From Gammaproteobacteria bacterium (lineage in GTDB: Bacteria; Pseudomonadota; Gammaproteobacteria; Steroidobacterales; Rariloculaceae), in assembly GCA_017577365.1 (NCBI GenBank), contig PKRJ01000073.1, forward strand, positions 1-15,019: a stretch of DNA of 15,019 nucleotides, in the 5' to 3' direction. A program made the translations under genes and the position numbers. The notes below the pieces were generated by a model. The model did not search any database. It was not told the origin of the DNA and worked only from the letters and a program-made list of their open reading frames with translations. Below, in pieces: positions 6,708 to 14,255 of the stretch. Every line of letters begins with the position of its first letter. Within the stretch, counting starts at the first letter, position 1.

Positions 6708-7436
6708 ATGAAGTCGCGCGTCGTTCTGACTGCCGCATGTCTCGCGGCCGCGGTGCTGCCCATGCTGCCGATCGGGGGCAGCGCGCAGACGATCGGGGGT
6801 GTTGCGCCGGATCTTATCGATTCCGGGTCGGCAAACCCGGGTGCGGCCGGTACTGCCGGTCTGAGTATCGGTATCGGCATCGGCGTCGGCAGCGTACTTA
6901 CGACGTCGGGTCTCGAGCTCGACGTCCCGATTCTAGGCTTCGACTCGACCACCATGGGCTCTGCGATCGTCCGCATCGGCGACGGCGGAACCACGATCAG
7001 CATTCGCAGCGGCATGACGACGGTAGGGCCGGGCGGCACATCGACCTCGAGCCTTACGGGGCCGTCGAGCCTCCTCGGTCCGCTTGATCTCGGCGCGAGT
7101 CCGCCGTTCACGAGCTTCGGCCGTTTTCTACCGGGTGTCGGGCCGAATGCAAGCGGGATCCGGCGGTCCCCGCGGCTGCCGACTCCGGCGCTCGATTCGA
7201 CGACGTCGACGCTCGGCGCGCCCTCGAGTCTTCGCGGGCCGCTCAATCTCGGCACGAATCCGCCGTTCACGAGCTTCGGCCGCTTCCTTCCCGGTGTCGC
7301 GCCGAACGCAAGCGGGACCCGTCCATCGCCCAGGCTCAGAACGCCAGGAGCTGCGCCGTCGGCGGCGACGTCCTCGGGCGGAGGCTTCGTCTGGGACTCG
7401 TTCTGTGATCCGCAGGACTTCACCTGCGATCAGTGA
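6708..7436 (+). CDS. Exported protein of unknown function with an internal tandem duplication
   Basis: The ATG at 6708 has a strong Shine-Dalgarno (GAGGAGG, 4 bases before it). Residues 1-26 form a signal peptide ending in GGSA-Q. The mature part of about 215 residues is rich in Gly, Ser, Thr and Pro. It contains a Gly-Ile run (GLSIGIGIGVG) and then two copies of a segment with a 53-residue period (DNA about 7062-7187 and 7221-7346), sharing PPFTSFGRFLPGV and PNASG. Of 42 aligned residues 34 are identical. The C-terminus holds two cysteines (FCDPQDFTCDQ) that could pair. I do not recognise a family; it might be a surface or matrix protein. It probably has its own promoter. Confidence 0.75.
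   Translation: MKSRVVLTAACLAAAVLPMLPIGGSAQTIGGVAPDLIDSGSANPGAAGTAGLSIGIGIGVGSVLTTSGLELDVPILGFDSTTMGSAIVRIGDGGTTISIRSGMTTVGPGGTSTSSLTGPSSLLGPLDLGASPPFTSFGRFLPGVGPNASGIRRSPRLPTPALDSTTSTLGAPSSLRGPLNLGTNPPFTSFGRFLPGVAPNASGTRPSPRLRTPGAAPSAATSSGGGFVWDSFCDPQDFTCDQ
7062..7346 (+). repeat. Two-copy in-frame direct repeat, period 159 bp
   Basis: Copy 1 (about 7062-7187) and copy 2 (about 7221-7346) both encode PSSL-GPL-LG--PPFTSFGRF and the following LPGV-PNASG-R-SPRL-TP. The period is exactly 53 codons. The copies differ mostly at third codon positions plus eight amino-acid changes, so the duplication is old and under coding constraint. Confidence 0.85.
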
Positions 7437-7641
7437 CATCGCCTTACCCCGGAGGCGACGATCGAGCTAGGCGTCACACCCAACGCGCCGAGGTCTCTTC
7501 TCAGCCTTTGCGCTATTGAGATTGTATTGATGGCCTCACGAGACCTTTCAGCACAGCCACTCCCGACATCGCGATCTAGCCTACGGCCGCCGAGATCGAG
7601 GAGCGACAGTTCACGCCGCGCGCGAATGCTAATCGGTCTGA
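7437..7641. other. Gene-free stretch left of dif
   Basis: No convincing coding frame, RNA gene or hairpin is visible here. The short open frames are out of line with family patterns and have no ribosome binding sites. It is slightly richer in A+T than the neighbours, around 7507-7535. Confidence 0.5.
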
Positions 7642-7669
7642 TTTGGACATAATATACATTATGCGCAGT
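7642..7669 (-). other. dif: dif site (XerC/XerD chromosome dimer resolution site)
   Basis: Read on the minus strand, the sequence is AC, then TGCGCATAA (end of the XerC arm), TGTATA (central region), TTATGT, then CCAAA (rest of the XerD arm). Compared with the 28-bp E. coli dif, the inner 21 bases are identical and 23 of 28 match overall; all differences are at the outer ends, which are the most variable positions. The 11-6-11 layout with near-palindromic arms is as expected. It lies in a gene-poor stretch. All four KOPS motifs found in the window point at it. At dif, XerC/XerD resolve chromosome dimers under FtsK control during division. A mobile-element-borne dif-like site is the main alternative. 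Confidence 0.88.
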
Positions 7670-7779
7670 CGACTCGACCGTGCTGGGAACCCAATGCGGC
7701 CTTATCGATTGCAAGCCGCCCAGCCTTCGATGGTCAGGACGCGACGGACGCGCAAACCACGCCCGCGGGAACGTCGAGC

Positions 7780-8262
7780 ATGCTGGCGGATACAGACCCG
7801 GTTGCGCGCCGGCTGACGGGGCTCGAGGAGCTTGCGGCCGGCACAGTCGACCACATCAACGGTAACCTGCTGGAGCACTTGCGGGACACGCACGATTTGC
7901 TGGCCAGCTGGGGAAACCTCGGCCACGCTTTGCGCCGCCGGCCTTTTGCACACGGTTTACGGAACCGCGGATCTACCGATACAGCTGCTTTCGCTCGATC
8001 GGCGGGACGAGTTGATTGCGGCGATAGGATCCGAGGCCGAGGCGATCGTGTACTTCTACGGGGCCTGCGATCGGCGGTACTCGTACGCCCGAATCATCCG
8101 CGAACCGCAACCCCTGTATCGCGACCGGTTCACGGCGCAACTTTCCCGGCGACCGCCGAGCTGCTGTCGCCTTTCTGCGAGCTCACATTCGCGAACGAGC
8201 TCGAGATCATGGGGAAGAATGTCGCCCACGTGTGTAGCCAATCATTCGCGCACCTTGGCATA
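7780..8262 (+). pseudogene. Frameshifted DUF6817-like gene
   Basis: Three pieces in two frames together read as one DUF6817-like protein. Frame 1 gives HINGNLLEHLRDTHDLLASW, then GNLGHAL (to about 7930). Frame 2 gives CAAGLLHTVYGTADLPIQLL and later IAAIGSEAEAIVYFYGACDR (to about 8135). Frame 1 then resumes with TFPATAELLSPFCELTFANE. The H-x(n)-L-x-W-G ... C-A-G-L-x-H-x-V-Y-G-T pattern is the family hallmark. Two compensating shifts, near 7925-7935 and 8135-8150, break the gene; joined, it would code for about 160 residues. The function of the family is unknown. No clear ribosome binding site precedes 7780. The assignment is from memory of the family pattern. Confidence 0.65.
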
Positions 8263-8529
8263 GAGGTACGCGTCTCGCGGCGGCTCGGTCGAAATATTCG
8301 GTCGAACGATCGCGCACGGCAAAACCGCCTCGCGAACGAGGCCGACCTTTTCCGAGACGCGCGCAGAGGCAATGTTCCCGCGTCCGCTTCGGCCGTCCGC
8401 GTTTGCAATTTTTTTGTCTGGTCTGATCGACCGCATCTCGACGAAAATGCGCTTCGCCGTCCCACAGAACGTCGCGGCAACGTCTCCGCGGGACTCTAAT
8501 CCGACGGCATCACGACAAGCAGGAGCTCT

Positions 8530-10215
8530 ATGCAAGCGATAAGCGTCGTCCTCTCGATGCTCGCGGCCGTCGTGCTGAGCGGTATCGTCGTCCGCGCCTT
8601 GCCGCTGGGTATTCCCACGCCGTTGGTCCAGATCGGCCTCGGTGCGGTCATCGCAGCGTTCTCGAACTACGAAGTACGGCTCGATCCGGAGATCTTCTTC
8701 CTGCTGTTCCTGCCGCCGCTCCTGTTTCTCGACGGCTGGCGGATCCCGAAGGAAGGCTTGCTGCGCGACAAGGGTGTGATTCTCGAGCTTTCGCTGGGCC
8801 TCGTCTTCTTCACCGTGCTCGGGATCGGCTACTTCGTTCATTGGATGATCCCGGCGATGCCGCTCCCGGTCGCATTCGCCCTCGCGGCGATCGTGTCTCC
8901 GACGGACCCGATCGCGGTCTCCGCGATCACGTCTCGCGTGCCGATGCCGAGGCGCATGATGCACGTGCTCGAGGGCGAATCGCTGTTGAACGACGCCTCG
9001 GGCCTCGTCTGCTTTCGCTTCGCCGTCGCCGCCGCGCTCACCGGCACGTTTTCGCTGGTCGGGGCCGCGGTCACGTTCCTGCAGCTCGCGCTCGTCGGGA
9101 TTGCCGCGGGCGTCGTGCTGACCTTCGCCGTCATGTACGTGAAGGAATGGCTCAGCCGACGCCTCGGCGAAGAGTCCGGCTCGCACGTGCTGATCAGCCT
9201 GCTGATTCCGTTCCTCGCCTACGAGGTGGCGGAGCATCTCGGCGGTTCCGGAATCCTCGCTGCCGTCGCCGCGGGCATCACGATGAGCTACATGGAGCTC
9301 GCGGGCCGCACGGGCGCACCGACGCGCGTGCAGCGCACGGCCGTCTGGGACACGGTTCAGTTCGCGCTGAACGGCATCATGTTCGTCTTGCTCGGGGAGC
9401 AGCTTCCCGCGATCTTCGCGGGGGCCGTCGACGCCGTGCGCGAGTCGAATCACGAGAACCCGTTGTGGCTCGCGGTCTATGTGCTCGCGATCAACTTCGG
9501 CCTCGCAGCGCTGCGTTTCGCGTGGGTGTGGGTGTCGGGCCGGTTCGCGTTCTGGCTTGCCAAGCGACAGGGCGAGCCGACGGCCGAGAAACCGTCGCTG
9601 CGCATGGTCGCCGTGATGTCCGTCGCCGGCGTGCGCGGCGCGATCACGCTCGCGGGCGTTCTGACCCTGCCGCTCGTGCTCGATGACCGCAGCCCGTTTC
9701 CGGCGCGCGACCTCGCGATCTTTCTCGCGGCGGGCGTGATCATCCTGTCGCTGACCGCATCGAGCCTGTTGCTGCCCCCGTTGCTGCGTGGGCTCGGGGT
9801 TCCCGCGGAGCCGGCCGAGGAAGCGGAACTCGAGCTGGCACGAGTGAAGGCCGCCGAGGCGGCGATCCCCGCGGTCGAAGCGGCTCTGCACCAGATGGCC
9901 CAAGGTCACGCGGATGCGGATCTCTATGCCGAGGCGGGCGCACGCGTGATGGAGCTCTATCGGCGCCGGATCGACGGCTCCTCGGGCGGCGAGAGCGCCG
10001 AGCGGCTGCGTCGCGCGGATTGGATCGAAGCGCGGCTGCGCGTCGCCGCGCTTTGCGCCGAGCGCGACACCCTCTTCGCCCTGGCCCGCGCGCACGAGAT
10101 CTCGGACCAGACGGCGCGCAAGCTCGTGCGCGAGATCGACCTTCAGGAAGAGCGCCTTCGCGGTGCCGAGCTCGCGGCAATCCGGCAGCACGGCCGACAG
10201 CACGCGGACTCGTGA
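8530..10215 (+). CDS. CPA1-family Na+/H+ antiporter
   Basis: The 561-residue protein exchanges Na+ (or K+/Li+) for protons across the inner membrane. About 12 hydrophobic segments fill residues 1-420. The motifs SPTDPIAV (Asp126), GESLLNDASGLV (Asn154-Asp155, the ion-binding ND pair of CPA1 transporters), FVLLGEQLP (about 285-293) and GVRGAITLAG (about 367-376) are all present. A charged, helical cytoplasmic tail follows (about 420-561, rich in Glu, Ala and Arg), as in bacterial NhaP/YjcE-type antiporters. An AGGAG lies 4 bases before the ATG. It heads the run with two DUF1538 genes, a P-II-like gene and amn. The 54-base gap to the next gene suggests co-transcription. Confidence 0.93.
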   Translation: MQAISVVLSMLAAVVLSGIVVRALPLGIPTPLVQIGLGAVIAAFSNYEVRLDPEIFFLLFLPPLLFLDGWRIPKEGLLRDKGVILELSLGLVFFTVLGIGYFVHWMIPAMPLPVAFALAAIVSPTDPIAVSAITSRVPMPRRMMHVLEGESLLNDASGLVCFRFAVAAALTGTFSLVGAAVTFLQLALVGIAAGVVLTFAVMYVKEWLSRRLGEESGSHVLISLLIPFLAYEVAEHLGGSGILAAVAAGITMSYMELAGRTGAPTRVQRTAVWDTVQFALNGIMFVLLGEQLPAIFAGAVDAVRESNHENPLWLAVYVLAINFGLAALRFAWVWVSGRFAFWLAKRQGEPTAEKPSLRMVAVMSVAGVRGAITLAGVLTLPLVLDDRSPFPARDLAIFLAAGVIILSLTASSLLLPPLLRGLGVPAEPAEEAELELARVKAAEAAIPAVEAALHQMAQGHADADLYAEAGARVMELYRRRIDGSSGGESAERLRRADWIEARLRVAALCAERDTLFALARAHEISDQTARKLVREIDLQEERLRGAELAAIRQHGRQHADS

Positions 10216-10269
10216 AGTTCTGCCGCGACGCGCGCAATATTCCAAGAACTGCCACAGCGGAGGTCGCTC

Positions 10270-10965
10270 GTGCTCACGCTGCTCAAGCTCAAGCTGCCCG
10301 AGACACTCAAGGCCGTTGCACCCCTGATCACCGTCATCACCTTCCTCCAATTCACCGTGGTCGGCGCTTCGGCCGACGTCTTCCTGCAATTTCTCGCCGG
10401 TGCGGCGCTCGTCACGGTCGGGCTGCTGCTTCTCCTCACGGGCATCGACTTCGGCATCCTGCCTATGGGACGCTTCATCGGCGGCAAGCTCGCGGAGAAG
10501 AACTCCATCCCGCTGCTGCTCGTCGTCGCGTTCGCGCTTGGTTTCGCGACGACGGCGGCGGAGCCTGACGTTCTCGTCCTCGCCGGTCAGGTCGACGAGG
10601 CGTCGCAGGGCGCGCTGCGGCAGCAGCCGCTCGTTTACCTGATCTCGGCGGGCGTCGGGCTTTCCGTCGCGATCGCGTTCTATCGCGTCGTTCGAGGCTT
10701 CTCGATGAGGGCCCTGCTGACCGTGCTGCTGGCGTTGATGATCGTGTCGACGTTCGCCGCGCCGGCGGGATGGATTCCGCTCGCCTACGATGCGGGCAGC
10801 GTAACCACCGGGGCGCTCACGGGCCCCGTCGTGCTCGCCGTGGCGCTTGGTGTGAGCGCGGTGATCGCCGGACGTTCCGCGGTCAACGACGGCTTCGGTC
10901 TGCTCGGGATCGCCTCGATCGGCCCGATCATTCTGATCCTGATCATCGGGTTGCTCGCGCGATGA
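10270..10965 (+). CDS. umpA: DUF1538 membrane protein, UmpA-like cation/proton antiporter subunit
   Basis: The 231-residue protein starts at a GTG with GGAGG 6 bases upstream. It has about six to seven membrane segments and the DUF1538 signatures: DFGILPMGRFIGGKLA, GFATTAAEPDVLVLAGQVDE and SVTTGALTGPVVLAVALGVS. DUF1538 proteins occur as tandem pairs; a pair named UmpA/UmpB from Halomonas has been reported to work together as a Na+(Li+,K+)/H+ antiporter. The next gene is the paralogous partner, overlapping by 4 bases (ATGA), so the two are probably translated in equal amounts. Which of the pair corresponds to UmpA is assigned from order only. Alternative roles, such as regulation of the upstream CPA1 antiporter, remain possible. 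Confidence 0.85.
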   Translation: MLTLLKLKLPETLKAVAPLITVITFLQFTVVGASADVFLQFLAGAALVTVGLLLLLTGIDFGILPMGRFIGGKLAEKNSIPLLLVVAFALGFATTAAEPDVLVLAGQVDEASQGALRQQPLVYLISAGVGLSVAIAFYRVVRGFSMRALLTVLLALMIVSTFAAPAGWIPLAYDAGSVTTGALTGPVVLAVALGVSAVIAGRSAVNDGFGLLGIASIGPIILILIIGLLAR

Positions 10966-11702
10966 CCGAATCGGCGTTGCTGGCCGACGTCCTCCGCACG
11001 GCCCGCGGCGTTGCGCTCGCGGTCTTTCCGCTCGCGGCGCTGTTCGCCGTGTTCCAGGTGCTTTTCCTCAGGCTCCCGCGCCTCGAGATCACGAGGATCG
11101 CGATCGGCACGCTGCTTGCCGCGGTCGGGTTGTTCCTCTTTCTGCTCGGGGTCGCGGTGGGGTTCATGCCCTTCGGAAAGGCCATCGGCGAGGCGGTCGG
11201 TGCGATGTCGCAGCACTGGCTGGTCGTGCTCTTCGGGGCCGCGCTCGGCTTCGTCACGACGTGGGGCGAGCCCGCGGTGCGCGTTCTCGCCGATCAGGTG
11301 GAGCAGGCCTCCGCGGGGGCGATACGACAAGGCCTCGTACTGCTCGCGATGTGTATCGGCGTCGCCGTCGCGGCCGGCCTCGGAATGCTCAGGATCGCGT
11401 ACGAGCTGCCGCTCGTCTGGATGCTCGTGCCGGGATACGTGCTCGTCATCGCTCTAGTCTGGCTGAGCGACCGCGGTTTCGTCGCGATCGCCGTCGACTC
11501 GGGCGGGGTCGCGACCGGGCCGCTCGCGAACACGTTTCTGCTAGCGCTCGCGCTGGGCGCCTCCGGCGCCGTCGCCGGACGCGATCCGTTGACGCATGGG
11601 CTCGGGTTGGTGGCACTGATCGCGCTCGCGCCGATCATCGCCCTCATGGTGCTCGGTTTCATCGTCCGCTTGAAAGAGCGGTCCACGGAGGTCCGGTCGT
11701 GA
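10962..11702 (+). CDS. umpB: DUF1538 membrane protein, UmpB-like cation/proton antiporter subunit
   Basis: The start at 10962 overlaps the stop of the preceding gene (ATGA), indicating translational coupling; the frame is open further upstream but that part is inside the partner gene. The 246-residue protein is a paralogue of its neighbour, with matching elements: VGFMPFGKAIGEAVG, GFVTTWGEPAVRVLADQVEQ, GGVATGPLANTFLLALALGA and a closing membrane segment LAPIIALMVLGFIV. The EP-x-V-x-x-LA-x-QV segment shared by both proteins is the strongest family mark and contains membrane-near acidic residues that could carry ions. The pair is followed directly by a P-II-like gene, a known neighbourhood for DUF1538 genes. 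Confidence 0.85.
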   Translation: MTESALLADVLRTARGVALAVFPLAALFAVFQVLFLRLPRLEITRIAIGTLLAAVGLFLFLLGVAVGFMPFGKAIGEAVGAMSQHWLVVLFGAALGFVTTWGEPAVRVLADQVEQASAGAIRQGLVLLAMCIGVAVAAGLGMLRIAYELPLVWMLVPGYVLVIALVWLSDRGFVAIAVDSGGVATGPLANTFLLALALGASGAVAGRDPLTHGLGLVALIALAPIIALMVLGFIVRLKERSTEVRS

Positions 11703-12034
11703 ACTTCAATACTTCGCTGATCGTCACCATCGTTCGAAAGGGTTGGGGCAGCACCGTGCTGCAAGAGTCCGTGAAGGCGGGTGCACGAGGCGGCACCGTG
11801 CTCCTCGGCCGCGGGGCCGGAGTCCATGAGCACGAAAAGATCTTCGGAGTTTCGATCGAGCCGGAGAAAGAGATCGTTCTGACGCTCGTTCAGGCCGATC
11901 AGGTCGACGCGATCCTCGGCGAGATCGTGCGTGCCGCGGAGCTCAATGCACCCGGCCACGGCATGGCATTCGTGCTCCCCGTGAACCACGTGGTGGGAAT
12001 CGCGGATTCGATGGTGGGCGCCACCGAAGGATAA
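11699..12034 (+). CDS. P-II-like signalling protein
   Basis: The GTG at 11699 overlaps the umpB stop (GTGA) and has GGAGG 7 bases before it. The 111-residue protein has the P-II ferredoxin-like pattern: SLIVTIVRKGWGSTVLQESV, a shortened T-loop region around GRGAGVHEHEKIFGVSIEPE, then KEIVLTLVQADQVDAILGEI and the C-terminal GHGMAFVLPVNHVVGIA resembling the P-II motif GxGxxFVxPV. Classical GlnB/GlnK are uridylylated on Tyr51; this protein has no tyrosine at all, so it cannot be controlled that way. P-II-like proteins bind ATP, ADP or AMP and often dock on a transporter encoded beside them, so control of the UmpAB complex is the likely job. The ligand is unknown. Confidence 0.85.
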   Translation: MNFNTSLIVTIVRKGWGSTVLQESVKAGARGGTVLLGRGAGVHEHEKIFGVSIEPEKEIVLTLVQADQVDAILGEIVRAAELNAPGHGMAFVLPVNHVVGIADSMVGATEG

Positions 12035-12039
12035 GCTCG

Positions 12040-13521
12040 ATGGCCTCGACTCGGAGCCTCTCGCCGCCGCCGATCCTGACCGAGCGCTACGGCGACGCCG
12101 TTGCTGCCGTCGACCGGCTCACCGAGATCTATGAGCGCAACACCGCGTTTCTGCGAGAACGCTTCCAGGCGTACGCGAACGGCGAGTTGCTCCAAGCACG
12201 CGTAAGAGCGGTCTATCCGTTCGTGCGGATAACGACCCATACGCATAGCCGTCTCGATTCGCGTCTCGCGTACGGCTTCGTCGCCGGCCCCGGCGTGCAC
12301 GAGACTACCGTCACCCGCCCCGATCTCTTCCGCGAGTATTACATCGAGCAGATCGGCTTGCTGCTCGAGAACCATGGCGTACCCGTCGAGATCGGCGAGT
12401 CGACCGAGCCGATCCCGATTCACTTCGCCTTTCGTCGCGACGTGAATATCGCGGCCGACGTGCTGCCCTCCCCTCGCCCGCCGCTTCGGGACGTCTTCGA
12501 CACGCCGGATCTCTCGCTGATGGACGACGCGATCGCGAACGGCACGTTGCATTTGGCGCCCGGCGAGCCGGCCCCGCTCGCGCTGTTCCGCGCCGCACGG
12601 GTGGACTACTCGCTGCATCGCCTGCATCACTACACCGGCACGGACCCCGAGCATTTCCAGAAATTCGTGATCTTCACGAACTATCAGTTCTACGTCGACG
12701 CCTTCGCGCGCATCTGCCGAGAGCGGGTCGCATCGGGCGGCGCCGAATGGGAAGCCTTCGTCGAGCCCGGGAACGTCGTCACGCCGGCCGGCAGCGCGGA
12801 GCCGGTATCGGGGGTGGCTCCCGAGCGCGCGCCGCAGATGCCCGCATTCCATCTCAAGAGGCCGCATCGCGAGGGCATCACGATGATCAATATCGGGACC
12901 GGCCCTTCGAATGCCCGCAACATCACGGATCACGTCGCCGTGATGAGGCCGCATGCGTGGCTGATGCTCGGGCATTGCGCGGGGCTTCGTAACTCCCAGC
13001 AAATCGGCGACTACGTGCTCGCGCACGGCTACGTGCGTGAGGATCACGTGCTCGACGAGGAATTGCCGCTCTGGGTGCCGATTCCCGCGCTCGCCGAGAT
13101 GCAGGTCGCGCTCGAGCAAGCGGTGGGCGCCGTGACCGGCCTCTCGGGATTCGAGCTGAAACGCGTGATGCGCACGGGCACCGTGTGCAGCGTCGACAAC
13201 CGCAACTGGGAGCTGGCGGACCACGCGACGACGATTCGCAAGCTCTCCCAGTCGCGCGCGATCGCGCTCGACATGGAATCCGCGACGATCGCAACGAACG
13301 GATTCCGCTTCCGCGTCCCGTACGGCACCTTGCTTTGCGTATCGGACAAGCCGATGCACGGCGAGATCAAGCTCGCGGGCATGGCGAGCGAGTTCTACCG
13401 CCAGCGCGTCGGCCAACACCTCGCGATCGGTCTCGATGCGCTCGAGCGGCTGCGGGCGATGGAGCGAGCGCGGCTGCACTCGCGCAAGCTGCGTAGCTTC
13501 GCCGAGGTCGCCTTTCAATAG
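12040..13521 (+). CDS. amn: AMP nucleosidase
   Basis: The 493-residue protein matches AMP nucleosidase (EC 3.2.2.4; E. coli Amn is 484 residues), which splits AMP into adenine and ribose 5-phosphate. The N-terminal regulatory domain covers about residues 1-190 (VYPFVRITTHTHSRLDSRLA). The C-terminal part is a nucleoside-phosphorylase-like domain with GTGPSNARNITDH, MLGHCAGLR, DMESATIA and VSDKPMHG, where Asp436 is the probable catalytic acid. It begins 5 bases after the P-II-like gene, with a GAAGGA about 9 bases upstream, so it is probably co-transcribed. Amn usually stands alone; its coupling to a P-II-like gene is notable, because both proteins respond to adenine nucleotides. Confidence 0.94.
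   Translation: MASTRSLSPPPILTERYGDAVAAVDRLTEIYERNTAFLRERFQAYANGELLQARVRAVYPFVRITTHTHSRLDSRLAYGFVAGPGVHETTVTRPDLFREYYIEQIGLLLENHGVPVEIGESTEPIPIHFAFRRDVNIAADVLPSPRPPLRDVFDTPDLSLMDDAIANGTLHLAPGEPAPLALFRAARVDYSLHRLHHYTGTDPEHFQKFVIFTNYQFYVDAFARICRERVASGGAEWEAFVEPGNVVTPAGSAEPVSGVAPERAPQMPAFHLKRPHREGITMINIGTGPSNARNITDHVAVMRPHAWLMLGHCAGLRNSQQIGDYVLAHGYVREDHVLDEELPLWVPIPALAEMQVALEQAVGAVTGLSGFELKRVMRTGTVCSVDNRNWELADHATTIRKLSQSRAIALDMESATIATNGFRFRVPYGTLLCVSDKPMHGEIKLAGMASEFYRQRVGQHLAIGLDALERLRAMERARLHSRKLRSFAEVAFQ
12466..12473 (-). other. KOPS motif (GGGGAGGG on the minus strand)
   Basis: CCCTCCCC on the plus strand is the reverse complement of GGGNAGGG. It points left toward dif, as expected for a motif on the right side of the site. 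It lies inside amn. Confidence 0.5.
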
Positions 13522-13700
13522 CTGTTCACGGACTTGGCCGCCGTCCGAGGCGCCGCTCGGCTCGATTTGCAGCGCTCTCGTAACGAGCCGCAAAGCGTCG
13601 AGGTTCTTTACAAATCTTCCTCGCGTAGCTTAAGTAACATTCGTAAGCAATTGAATTAGCCGGTATTCGATTGATGGCACCCTCCTTGCTTATGGAGGGC

Positions 13701-14255
13701 ATGCGCACTCGAATACTCCTCGTATTGGCAGCGATCGTCGCGGTCGGCACGGGCGCACCGGCGTCCGCGCAGGACTGGGGCGTCATCGTCAATGGAAAGG
13801 CGATCCACTTGGACTCGTCGAAGGATTGGAACGAGCGCAACTGGGGCCTCGGGCTCGAGCGCGAGTTCGCGACGGATTCGAGGTGGGTCAAAGTCGCCCT
13901 AGTCAACGGCTTCAAGGACAGCCAGAACGAGATGTCCTATATGGCCGGCGGAGGCTTGAAACGGCGCTTCCGGCTGTACTCGGTGTCCGATGACCTGTTC
14001 GTCGACCTCGGCGTCGTCGCTTTCCTGATGACGCGAGAGGACGTCAACGACAACAAGCCGTTTCCAGGGCTGCTGCCCGCGATGACCATCGGGACGAACC
14101 GGCTCGCGCTGAACGTCGCGTACCTGTCCGAAGGGATGATGGATAGCGCGACGAACGTGCGTAGGGTGGACCCCACCGTCAGCGGGCTGGTCTTCCTCCA
14201 GCTGAAGGTCAACCCGAGCATGCTCGGCTTCGGCAGGGCGCCGCGGCTCCGCTGA
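13701..14255 (+). CDS. Predicted outer membrane beta-barrel protein of unknown function
   Basis: From the ATG at 13701 the 184-residue protein begins with a signal peptide (RTRILLVLAAIVAVGTGAPA, then SAQ). The mature part has alternating hydrophobic strands typical of a small barrel (WGLGLEREF, MAGGGLKRRFRLY, FVDLGVVAFLM, RLALNVAY, GLVFLQLKV). The loop LMTREDVNDNKPFPGLLPAM is distinctive. This resembles uncharacterised exported proteins and, loosely, PagP-sized eight-stranded barrels, but no PagP active-site pattern is evident. In-frame starts also exist at 13671 (TTG), 13674 and 13692. GGAGGG ends only one base before 13701, so the start is not settled. The 179 bases upstream are AT-rich and probably hold the promoter. 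Confidence 0.7.
   Translation: MRTRILLVLAAIVAVGTGAPASAQDWGVIVNGKAIHLDSSKDWNERNWGLGLEREFATDSRWVKVALVNGFKDSQNEMSYMAGGGLKRRFRLYSVSDDLFVDLGVVAFLMTREDVNDNKPFPGLLPAMTIGTNRLALNVAYLSEGMMDSATNVRRVDPTVSGLVFLQLKVNPSMLGFGRAPRLR

Noticed and set aside
6613..6738. N-terminal extension of the methyltransferase
   Set aside because: It would overlap the start and ribosome binding site of the divergent exported-protein gene, and its residues do not look like part of the methyltransferase fold.
7648..7663. CATAAT-N4-ATTATG palindrome as a TetR-type operator
   Set aside because: The wider sequence matches dif over 21 continuous bases including the asymmetric centre, which explains the palindrome better.
8408..8416. 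T-run that might end an intrinsic terminator right of the DUF6817-like pseudogene
   Set aside because: The preceding GC-rich bases do not form a clean stem directly before the T-run.
8242..10389. Very long open frame on the minus strand (715 codons)
   Set aside because: It is antisense to the clear CPA1 antiporter gene and has a biased Arg/Asp/His/Gln composition without domains.
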